The notes beneath the pieces are model-generated. The model made no database searches, had not been told where the DNA came from, and was given only the letters and a program-made list of their open reading frames with translations. From assembly GCA_024760905.1 (NCBI GenBank), contig CM045729.1:10446080-10510079 (forward strand): a stretch of DNA of 64,000 bases. Reading direction: 5' to 3'. Source of the stretch: Plotosus lineatus. Lineage: Eukaryota > Chordata > Actinopteri > Siluriformes > Plotosidae. A program made the translations under genes and the position numbers. This document shows, piece by piece, positions 47,579-58,500 of the stretch (position 1 is its first letter; every line of letters starts with the position of its first letter).

Positions 47579-47811
47579 ACTTTGATAAAAAATTAATTAC
47601 AGCCTGATTTCAGGTTTCTTTCAAGTTAAACACATGACTTTGTAGATCCAGTTATTAATCACTTCTTCTCACAGTGCTGAGAATGAGACTCAGATTTCTC
47701 CATAAACCGAGTAAAACAAAACTCACCAGAGCAGAACACTGCAGGCTGGTTATGGAGGACTGCGGTCGTCTCAGACTCCACACTTCCTGAATAGGAGGAG
47801 TTTGAGAGAGA

Positions 47812-47819
47812 CTTTTATA
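47812..47819 (-). promoter_or_regulatory. Candidate TATA box of TRIM copy B
   Basis: TATAAAAG on the minus strand, 284 bp upstream of the start codon. A GGTGAGT donor follows (GT at 47726-47725), so a short non-coding first exon is possible. In that case the ISRE would lie in the first intron or an alternative promoter. Confidence 0.4.
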
Positions 47820-47829
47820 GAGAATGCTG

Positions 47830-48305
47830 TTCCCAACATTCGCAAACAGTCACGAAATGTCACAAAATGACATTCATCAGAAAAGTTGGAAAATCCAAAA
47901 TCTGCTCAGCTCATTAGCATTCACCACACGAAAAGGTAGCCTAAAGTCTGTTAAATAAACAAACAACTGCAGTTATTACACTTGTGTCTTTAACGTTGGG
48001 GTAATGGACAATATTGCAATGCACATCAGTCTCCTGTAGATGGAAGCAAAGGAGAAATATGTGAGAGAAAAAAACATTGATAAGAAAAATATGAATGATC
48101 AACACAGGAATCATTGCAGTTTTCCCTGCCTGACTTGTGTGTGTGTGTGTGTAAAAATGTGTGTTGGGGGGGTTAACAATGACAATTCAGTGATGAGATT
48201 TCAGTTATATCACTGTGGAAACAACATCTGAATGAATATGATGATCATCAGCCTAGCATTTCTCTCAAACGAAATAAAAATTTCATTTTATATCTATATT
48301 TTCCT

Positions 48306-48342
<37 letters not shown>

Positions 48343-49387
48343 CATAAGTAAAATAACGAGGTTTTTAAAATGTGTGCTAACAAACTTGCCTTTGCTCTCA
48401 GTAATGCATGAAATACACAACATGCCATGGATGACCTACGTCCACCATTCTTTCATTTTCGGAACCGTTTAATTCTAATTAGGGTTGCAAGAGGTTGGCA
48501 TCCATCTCAGCTGACTCTGAGTGTGGGCAGAGTACACCCTGAACAGCTCGCCAGGTCATTGCAGGGCAGACATCTGTCCATATTAAATCTCATAAAATTT
48601 TCCAGACAATATATAAATGAGTTTTAATCTCTCCACCTACATATTGAAGCCCCAGTCTTTCTATTCTGGGTTATTTGGGCTCTTCAATCTCGACAGGGAG
48701 ATTCCATTCATGGCATGATTTTGCCATATGGAAATCTCACAGGATCTCATACATTCGCATGTTAATTGCAATAAGACTGGACATCTGCAAAAGATAATCG
48801 TGGATATAATGTGTCATGTCAAGAACAGGAAATGTTACATAATACACTCCGAAATGACTCTGATGTTTTGATTATCTGATGCATTCAGGGGGGAAATCCA
48901 TTTGCATGTTTTTCCTTTTATTTATTTTAAACCATTTTAAACAGATAAACATATTCTGACAGAATCGCCCAGTGATTGATGTTTGCCATTTAAAGTACTA
49001 AAGCAATTAAATCAAGCTGGTAAAATTGACCCGTCTGATGGGATCGATACATTAACATGCATCTCATCCATGTTTAAAACGGTGTTGTCCGTGTGCCTGA
49101 TAAGATTACTAAATGAATATTCTCAGCCAGGGTTCAACTTCTGCCTTTATGAGCTCATTGGGGACCAAAATCATACTACAGCATTGATCTCCAAATCATG
49201 TCTGGAAGTAATTAACCTGGAAAATTAGCTGGCTTCACGCTGGGGAAATCAACAGGCTAAAATAACACACAAACCCACCTGAACAATAAAATTATGATGA
49301 AGTGGTTTTCAGAAAATGAATGAATGAATGAAAGAATGAATCATTAATCGTTTGCCTTGCTTATTTTTTTTTTTCTGAGACGTCCTG
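47830..49387. other. Unassigned with scattered repeat pieces
   Basis: Holds a (TG)n at 48311-48340 and an L2-like tail fragment (minus) at 48460-48575. The rest (48600-49380) shows no gene. Confidence 0.5.
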
Positions 49388-49680
49388 TGAGAGTCCCTAA
49401 TTTCCATCCTCGACCCATGCTTTTCCTCTTCTCTCTCTGCCTACCGACACGCCTCCCGCCTCTCCTTCTTCGACCAACAGTAGTCCAATTTCCATCAGCA
49501 CCCTGTTGGTTAACAGCACTGATGACGGTCGTTGTTAACCCGGCCCTCGACCGATCCGGTATGGAGGTAATACTTTTGTGATTTGCATGATAAAGTTTTC
49601 CATTGGTTTTCCGTCGGATGCACTTCCTGACAACCCTCTGCAATTTTCCGGGCTTGGAACCGGCGTAAGGGGCAGAGACA
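49388..49680 (-). mobile_element. RTE LINE 5' UTR fragment (copy 9)
   Basis: Only the 5' UTR and first codons ([18 protein letters not shown]) remain. Its outer edge coincides with the start of the block duplicated at 36575. Confidence 0.8.
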
Positions 49681-49784
49681 CAATTTAAATAAAGAGGCAA
49701 AAACCCAAAGCAAAATGGCATTCAATTTAATAACATACTGTTCTATTTTTATATTAAAACTAATTAAAATACATTACTGATCAC

Positions 49785-49975
49785 AGGGCAGTGGTAGCTG
49801 GTGGTAATTTGCTGGATCACTGATCCCAAGGTTGGGGGTTCAAGACTCACTTGGTTGTCACTGTCCACCCAGTGCAGCTAACTGGGTTATCAAGGCCGGC
49901 CATGTCTTTCGCTGTCTATGGTGTGAGGTTCATGTAAAAGAACCATTGCTGACTTTTATCATTTTAATCCACATA
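49785..49975 (+). mobile_element. SINE, head and body only
   Basis: Paralogue of the SINE at 36676-36940 within the duplicated block. It lacks the RTE tail. Confidence 0.7.
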
Positions 49976-50632
49976 TTACACAGACATCATCTATTGGTCT
50001 TTTTTCTTCCGTCAACGCGCAGCGTGTCCTCAGATTCCTGTTTTTGGCGAATAGCACTACAGTAAGAGTACCTGACGTGAAATTAGTACAACCTCTGAAG
50101 ATACTTTTCTGTTCATCAACCTGGTTTTCTTTTTCTTCTTCGTGGTAAACCGAACAACTTCAATACTGATGCCGGTGTGTGTGTGTGGTGTGCGCATGGT
50201 TATGTCTTCTGTGCAGTTCTTCTATTATCAGTGTCTGTATGCAATATATGTAACTGTGGAGATTGTATAGTTGCCTGTGGTGTGTGTGTGTTGATATGTG
50301 TGCGTGAGGTGTGTTCAGTTGAAGTTCACGACTGGTCTGCTCCTCTCAGTTGGGGAGCGGAATGCTTTTTCGATTTGGGCAAGGTGTTCCATTCCGTTGA
50401 TGTTCTTGTGAAGGAGTACTGGTGGTATTCAGCCGTGGATGATGGGTTTGATGTAACTCTGGCTGTTGTTTCTTCGGGTTCTTCTGGTTGCCGATATGAG
50501 GTGTGCCACAGCTACAAGGCCATTCCGGATCTTATATAGCATACACAGTCTTTGATCTTTCCTTCTTTCTTGCAGGCTCTGCCATTCAAGTTCTTCAAGC
50601 ATGCTGCTTACACTAGATGTATTACGGTATCT

Positions 50633-50983
50633 ATCATCATCATCATTTTCTGTAACCGCTTCATCCTAATTAGGGTCGCGGGGAGGCTGGTGCCCATCCC
50701 AGCCAACTCAGGGCGAGGGCAGCGTACACCCTGGACAGCTCGCCAGGCCATCGCAGGGCGGAAACACGCTGACGGCTTTGCAGCCTACTCTTGTCGAAAG
50801 TCAGCAATGGTTCTTTTACATGCCTCACACCATAGACAGTGAGAGACATGGCCGGCCTTTGATAACCCAGTTAGCTGCACTGGGGGGGACAGTGACAACC
50901 TTGCGGAGAGTGGGACTCAAACCCCCAACCTTTGGATCAGCGATCCGGCGCCTTATACCACTAGACCACCACTGCCCAGTATC
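50633..50983 (-). mobile_element. Complete SINE with L2-like tail
   Basis: On the minus strand: head with TGGTCTAGTGGTATAAGGCG and a B-box-like GGGTTTGAGTCCC, then the shared body, then a tail with CCTGGCGAGCTGTCCAGGGT, GTTGGCTGGGATGGGC and CCTAATTAGGATGAAGCGG and (GAT)n. GTATCTAT at both sides may be the target duplication. Confidence 0.88.
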
Positions 50984-51098
50984 TATTTAATGTGAATCTT
51001 GCGGCTCTTCTTTGGACCATTTCCAGTTTATTGATGTTGGTTTTGGTATAAGGGTCCCACACTGTGGCAGCATATTCTAGAGTTGGTCTGACTAGGGT

Positions 51099-52714
51099 TT
51101 TAACAACGACCGACAACAGTGCTGTCAATCAACAGGGTGCTGATGGAAATTGGACTACTGTTGGTCGAAGACGTGGAAAAAGGAGAGGCGGGAAGCATGT
51201 CCGTAGGCCGAGAGAGAAGAGGAAAGGCATGACTATAGGACTGAGAGTAGGGACTTTGAATGTTGGAACTATGCAAAGAAAAGATAAAGAGCTGGCTGAC
51301 ATGATGCAGAGAAGGAAGGTGGACATACTGTGTGTTCAGGAGACCAGGTGGAAAGGTAGCAAGGCTAGAAGCTTCGGAGCCGGTTTAAGATGTTTTATCA
51401 TGGTGTGGATGGGAAAAGACATGGAGTAGGAGTCATCTTGAAGGAGGGGTTTTGTCAGGAATTTTCTAGAAGTGAAAAGAGTGTCAGACAGAGTGTTGAG
51501 TCTCAAGTTAGAAATTGAAGGTGTGATGCTCAATGTTAGTTTTTATGCCCCACAGGCAGGAAGTGACAGGCAGAATGTGAGCTAAAAGAGGAGAGATTCT
51601 GGAGTGACTTAAATGAAGTGATGCAGAGTACCCCCAGAGGTGACAGAGTGGTCATTGGTGCAGACTTCAATGGACATGTTGGTGCAGGCAACAGAGGGGA
51701 TGAGGAAGTGATGGTACTGCATGAGAAAGTCTGGAGTGGCAGAGAAGTATGTCAGAGTGGTGCAGGACATGTATGAGAGATGTAAGACAGTGGTGAGGTG
51801 TGCTGTCCACGTGACCGACGAATTCAAGGTGGAAGTGGGACTGCATCAAGGGTCAGCTCTGAGCACCTTCTTGTTTGCGATGGTGATGGACACGCTGACA
51901 GACGAGGTTTGGCAAGAATCTCCATGGACTATGATGTTTGCAGATGACATTGTGATCTGCAGTGAGAGCAGAGAACAAGTGCAGGAAAATCTAGGGAGGT
52001 GGCGGTATGCCCTGGAAAGGAGAGGAATGAAGGTTAGCCTCAGAAAATCAGAATACATGTGTGTAAATGAGAAGGACCCAGGAGGAATGGCGATGTTACA
52101 GGGAGCAGAGATAATGAAGGTGGAGGATTTTAAATACTTAGGCTCAACAATCCAGAGCAATGGAGAGTGTGGAAAATAGGTGAAGAAGCGTGTGCAGGCA
52201 GGCTGGAATGGTTGGAGAAAAGTGTCCGATGTGATGTGCGATAGGAGATTGTTAGCAAGAATGAAAGGAAAAGTGTACAAGACGGTGGTCAGCGATGTTG
52301 TATTATTTAGAAACAGTGGCGCTGAGGAAAAGGCAGGAGGCAGAGCTGGAGGTAGCGGAGATGAAAATGCTGAGGTTCTCTCTGGGAGTAACGAGGATGG
52401 ATAGGATCAGAAATGAGTACAGAGGAACAGCCCATGTAAGATGTTTTGGAGACAAAGTCAGAGAGGCTAGATTGAGATGGTTTGGACATGTACAGAGGAG
52501 GGATTGTGAGTATATTGGCAGTAGGATGCTGAGGTTGGAACTACCAGGCAGAAGGCCTAGAAGAAGACCAAAGAAGAGATTTATGGATGCGGTGAAGGAA
52601 GACATGAAGGTCGTTGGAGTTGGAGAAGAAGATGCAGAGGACAGGGTGAGATGGAGGCGGATGATTTGCTGTGGCGATCCCTGAAGGGAGCAGCCGAAAG
52701 GAAAAGAAGAAGAA
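51099..52714 (+). mobile_element. RTE LINE with large internal deletion and target duplication (copy 10)
   Basis: Endonuclease start (TLNVGTM, CVQETRWKG) passes at about 51714 straight into the RT at [15 protein letters not shown], omitting about 1.3-1.5 kb. FADDIVIC and the C-terminus follow. GGTCTGACTMGGGT flanks it (51085-51098 and 52715-52728, one mismatch). Confidence 0.88.
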
Positions 52715-53395
52715 GGTCTGACTCGGGTCTTGGATGCTTTTTCTTTGAGCTTGGTGTTAGAGATCTGGAGGTTCCTGCAAAGGAATGCAAGGGTTCTATT
52801 GGCTTTTTATGTAACATTGTTGATGTGGGTGTTCCAGCGCAGATCATGTGATATGGTGATGCTAAGGTGGCAATGTCTACTTGCTCAAGCTGATGGCCGT
52901 GTAAGGTATTTTGGTGTCTTATGATGTTCTTGTTTTTTGTCAGACTGAGGACCTGACACTCCTGAGGGTGAAATGTCTGACTTTGCCTTGGATGGAATCT
53001 GGCATGTCGTTGATGTAATATAAGAAGAGGCAGGGGCCACTGCACTGATCCCTGAAGCACACCTGATGTTACTGGCACCTCGTATCAGCTCTCTCCTTCG
53101 ACCACAACTCTCTGGCTTCTGTTGGTAAGAAAGCTTTTGATCCAGCTGTTGGTCTTGCCGGTTATTCCATAATGATGGAGCTTAGGGATCAGGAGTTGAT
53201 GTCACATTTTATCAAAAGCTTTCGAAAAATCCATTACTAAAATGTCTGTCTGTGTACCCTGCTGCATGGTATTGGCGATATCAGCAATAAACTCTAAGAG
53301 TTGAGTCTCACAGGATCTCATATCTCTGAAGCCATGTTGGAGTATATCGAAGATGTTATTTCTATTGGCATGTCTCATTATATGCCTGGTAAACA

Positions 53396-54330
53396 GTGAT
53401 TATTGGAGAACTTTCAGTCTGCAGATTTTCAAAGTCGCTTTAATCTAATTACGATTGCTGGGAGGCTGACGCCTGTCTCAGCCAACTCAGAGCAAACCAT
53501 TCGTCAGAACATGACTGAACATTTGGAATCACGAATCAGACAATTGTGCATGTTTTTGGACTGTTGGAGGAAACCGGAGTAACTGGAGGAAACCCGTGCA
53601 AGCACAGATAGAACACGCAAACTCCACACAGAAACATGGATGTTGTTCCCGGGAATCAAACCCAGGGCCTTCTTGCTGTGAGGTGGATATATTAAATCAC
53701 TGGACCACCATGCTGCCCTCCCAAATTATTATTATTATTATTATTATTATTATTGTCTCTCTGTCTGTCTTCCTTTCGCCGATTTTTCCCTTTGATTTAG
53801 CAGAGGTTTTTACGTCGGATGCCCTTCCTGTCACAACCCTTTTTAGCAAGGGACAGAAACACGCTGACGACTTTGCAGCCGACTCTTTACGAAAGTCAGC
53901 AATGGTTCTTTTACATGCCTCTCACCATAGACAGTGAGAGACATGGCCCGCCTTTGATAACCCAGTTAGCTGCACTGGGGGGACAGTGACAATCTTTGGA
54001 TCGGCGATCCAGCGCCCTGTTCCACTAGACCACCAATGCCCCATTATTATTATTATTTATTTTTTTATTTTGTTTGCTTTAAACAGTGTCTAAAATCAAT
54101 CAGTTTAAAACACTGACTCATTTGCCAAGCCACTTAATAATGTGGGAACGTAATGTTCGCAGGGAGGCTGGAGCCTATCTCAGCCAACACGAAGCAGGAT
54201 ACAGAGGTGTCCATAAAAGGGAGGAGCTGAAACTTCAAAGTCAGAAATGTAAACTTGGCTCCATCTGCTGTCTGATTTGAAACACTGCAAGTATTTTGAC
54301 ATTTTCAACGTTTCATATTTTGAAGGAGAT

Positions 54331-54365
<35 letters not shown>

Positions 54366-54898
54366 ATACATGTTTCCAGACTGAATTTCTCAGTAATGCA
54401 CTTACTCAAATTCTGAACCACTCACGCCAACACTTGGTGAAGGTGAAGCGCATCATGAACATTTCGCAAGGTAATATCCAATAGATGATGCCCGTGTCTT
54501 TTTAAAAAAAATAATTTTCATCATTTTAATTCCATCCTGTGGTTTATTTGTTTGTGGAAGTCCTGAAAGCCAAGGTTGTGGAAAGTCTGCTGGAGTCAGT
54601 TTACTTTAATATCACATGATTTTAATTTAACAAATCTTTACTTCAACAGAACATTTCATTATTTTATATTATTTTGAGAAATCGGAATAAAATTCTGTCA
54701 ATATTTCCAGTTTTTATTTTATTTTAATTTCATAGATGAAGTGAATCGGAATGACGTCATTAAACTTCAAACCATTTCACAATGAAGGGGTCAGTGCTTC
54801 TGTAAAAACGAACTTTCACAAAGAATAAACTTTTAATCTTCAATTTTTCATTAATTAACTGAAATAAAACAAAACCAGCTCCGACTGATCTGATTCGC
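53396..54898. repeat. Duplicated block on the 3' side of TRIM copy C
   Basis: Matches 37070-38299. It contains an L2-like repeat (53440-53720), (TTA)n (53727-53753), a SINE (53768-54040, minus) and (TG)n (54331-54363). Confidence 0.72.
53768..54040 (-). mobile_element. SINE with shortened RTE tail
   Basis: Contains CCTTTCGCCGATTTTTCCCT, TTTTTACGTCGGATGCCC, the body and a head ending CCACTAGACCACC. Part of the tail is deleted, and the copy-B block lacks this SINE. Confidence 0.78.
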
Positions 54899-55433
54899 TT
54901 ACAGAGACTGAAGTGGGCGGAGCTTGAGAGGAGATTCCAAACCACGAACCCAGAGGACTGGCAGTAATGTATCGGTGAATGTGTGTGTGAAAGTGTGGAT
55001 GTGTTCGTTAGTGAGCGGGTCGGAGAAGGACAGTTTTCCTCTGTCCCAGTCCAGCTGGACTCTGATCCTCTGGAGTTTCTGTGATACTGAGAGGCGAGTC
55101 ATAAGCTGTGCTGTCCAACCTCTGCTCCATATTTACCATCATAATACACCACATACCAGATTCCACAACTGAAGAATATCCTCCTCTGCCTCTGAGCAGA
55201 TCCTCTCATCACACCCACAAATCACCGAGTACAGTCTCCAACATCAACATCCCAGCAGCGAGTCCCTGAGTTAAAACCCTCAGAGCCCAGAATACAGTAA
55301 TCATAATTATTAAATCTCTCTGGATTATCAGGAAGTTTCTGTTTCTCTATCCTGAATCTCACACTGGTCGGATCATCAGATACAATGAGGTTAGGATGAG
55401 TGGTGTTTGGGTCCAGAGTTACAGGTACTGACA

Positions 55434-55464
<31 letters not shown>

Positions 55465-55469
55465 ACACT

Positions 55470-55471
55470 GT

Positions 55472-55522
<51 letters not shown>
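55470..55522. repeat. (TAA)n microsatellite
   Basis: Simple repeat at the 3' end of RTE copy 11. Confidence 0.92.
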
Positions 55523-55529
<7 letters not shown>

Positions 55530-55539
55530 ATAATAATTC

Positions 55540-58500
55540 TTGTCCTTTCGGCTTTTCCCTTTAGGGGTGGCCACAGCAAATCATCTGCCGCCATCTCACC
55601 CTATCCTCTGCATCTTTTTCTCTTACACCAACTGCCTTCATGTCCTCCTTCACCACATCCATAAATCGTCTCATTGGTCTTCTTCTAGGCCTTCTGTTTG
55701 GTAGTTCCAACCTCAACATCCTACTACCAATATACTCACAATCCCTCCTCTGTACATGACCAAACCATCTCAATCTAGCCTCTCTGACTTTGTCTCCAAA
55801 ACGTCTTACATGTGCTGTCCCTCTGATGTGCTCATTCCTGATCCTATCCATCCTCATTACTCCCAAAGAGAACCTCAACATTTTCATCTCTGCTACCTCC
55901 AGCTCTGCCTCCTGTCTTTTCCCCAGGGCCACTGTTTCTAAACCATACAACATCGCTGGCCTCAGCACCGTCTTTTACACTTTTCCTTTCATTCTTTCCA
56001 ATACCTTCCCATCACACATCACACCGGACACTTTTCTCCAACCATTCCAACCAGCCTGCACACGCTTCTTCACCTCTTTTCCACACTCTCCATTGCTCTG
56101 GATTGTTGAGCCGAAGTACTTAAAATCCTCCACCTTACTTATCTCTCCTCCTTGTAACCTCACCGTTCCTGTTGGGTCCTTGGCATTCAAACACGTGAAT
56201 TCTGTCTTACTGAGGCTAACCTTCATTCCCCTCCTTTTCAGGGCATACCTCCACCTCACTAGGTTTTCCTGCACTTGTTCTCTGCTCTCACTGCAGATCA
56301 CGATGTCATCTGCAAACATCATAGTCCATGGAGATTCTTGCCAAACCTCGTCTGTCAGCCTGTCCATCACCATAGCAAACAAGAAGGGGCTCAGAGCTGA
56401 CCCTTGATGCAGTCCCACCTCCACCTTGAACTCTTCTGTCACACAGACAGCACACCTCACCACTGTCTTACATCTCTCATACATGTCCTGCACCACTCTA
56501 ACATACTTCTCTGCCACTCCAGACTTCCTCATGCAATACCACAGTTCCTCTCTCGGCACCCTGTCATATGCTTTCTCCAGATCCACAAAGGCACAATGCA
56601 GCTCCTTCTGACATCCTCTGTACTTCTCTATTAACATCCTCAAGGCAAACACTGCATCTGTGGTGCTCTTTCTTGGCATGAAACCAAACTGTTGTTCACA
56701 AATGCTGCCCTCTACCCTTAGTCTTGCTTCCACTATTGTTTCCCACAAATTCATCGTATGGCTCACCAACTTTATCCCTCTGTAGTTGCTACAACTCTGC
56801 ACATCTTCCTTGCTCTTAAAAATGGGCACCAGCACACTTCTCCATTCCTCTGGCATCCTCTCACTCTCTAAGACCTTGTTGAATGTTCTTGTCAGGAAAT
56901 CTGCTGCTACCTCTCCTAGACACTTCCATACCTCCACTGGTATGTCATCAGGGCCAACTGCCTTTCCATTCTTCATCCTTTTCAATGCCCTCCTCACTTC
57001 ACCCTGACTAATCTTTGCTACTTCCTGGTCCTCAACAGTCACCTCTTCTACTCTTTTTTTCTCTCTCATTTTCCTCATTCATCAGCTCTTCAAAGTACTC
57101 TTGCCATCTTCCCAGCACACAACAAGATTAAACAACAAGATGGCGGCCGTGAGGCTCGCCCCGGCACAAGCTCTGCTTCTATGTCATGCACTTTTGTCAA
57201 TGTTTTATGTTAAAAAGTCGGAATGTCTTCTCACATACACTTGTTGGGAGTTTCTATCCTTTAGAGCTAACCCAGCAGCGACTGTTTCATCCATGATCTC
57301 ATCGCTACCTGCGGAAATTCTAGAAATGAACAACTCATCTGGATATCCGACCTCCTGGAGACGCAAGCGAGACAGGAGGAAGCGACGACCCGGCGTCCTT
57401 TCCAGGTTCAGGAAGCGGCCGTACCGGCCACCTTTACCGGCTCTGCTGCTGACAAACGTGAGATCTATCAGAAATAAAATTGACGAACTCTTCCCTCTTC
57501 TCCAAAATAAGAAGGATTACAAAGACTGTTCTGCCATCCGCCTGACCGAGACCTGGCTCGACCACACCGTACCAGACCAGGCGGTAACCCCGCCGGCTTC
57601 TCACTCTTCCGTGCCGACAGGTCAGTCAAGCTATCTATAAAAACTAAAGGTGGTGGAATTTGTTTCTTGATTAACCAATGCTGGTGTAGCAACATGACTG
57701 TATTAAACACTACTTGTTCACCACAATTGGAATACATCAGCGTGAAATGCAGACCCGCCTACCTCCCGAGAGAATTTGCCTCCGTTATACTGATTGGCGT
57801 TTACATCCCGCCATCGGCTAACGCCAACTTTGCCATCACGGAGATTGCAACCTACATTTCAACCGTTGAAACCTCTAATCCCGACGCAGTAGTCACTGTG
57901 CTTGGTGACTTTAATCACACCAACTTGTCCACCGAAAACTTGTCCACCGAACTCCCCAACTATATTTAACAGGTCACATGTCCTAGCAGAGGCACGAACA
58001 CACTGGACCATTGCTACGTCACCATCAGCGATGCTTACCGAGCTTTCCCAAGGGCTCCGCTCGGAACGTCCGACCACGCCATGCTGCTCCTCATCCAGAA
58101 ATACAAACAAAAACTTAAATCCACAAACTCCACATCCAAAACAGTTACGTCCTGGTCCAAGGCAGCCGTTGAGACTTTGAGAGGCTGCTTTGAATGCACT
58201 GATTGGGATGTATTCAGTGCAGGTGAGAAGTGCCTCGACGTGCTCACGGACGTGGTGACGTCATACATCAACTTCTGATCTTCTGCGTGGATCTGTGTAT
58301 CCCAACAAAAACTGTGGAGGCATACAGTCATAACAAACCTTGGTTTACTGCCAAATATCAATTGAGGTCTGCAATTAGGAAAGCTAAATCAAACTATGTA
58401 AGAAAGCTGGAACATCAGATCACATCAAACAATACCCGATATGTATGGAAAAAACTAAAGGACATGACTGATTACAAAAAAAAAAAACCCTCCATTTCAT

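Larger units (their letters stand above)
50130..53395 (-). mobile_element. Jockey/CR1-type LINE, 5'-truncated, split by a SINE and an RTE
   Basis: Read on the minus strand, 53390-52729 gives LQHGFRDMRSCETQLLEFI, DILVMDFSKAFDKM, HYGITGKTNSWIKSFLTNR and VTSGVLQGS. 51098-50985 gives LEYAATVWDPYTKTNI and KLEMVQRRAARF. 50630-50320 gives EELEWQSLQERRKDQRL and CMLYKIRNGLV. These are successive RT parts of one element. Stops are frequent. Compared with copy B's flank (37055-37085) it appears as a clean insertion. Confidence 0.78.

Noticed and set aside
48983..49228. 81-codon plus-strand frame
   Set aside because: No family recognised, no splice or regulatory context, and frame length near chance for this base composition.
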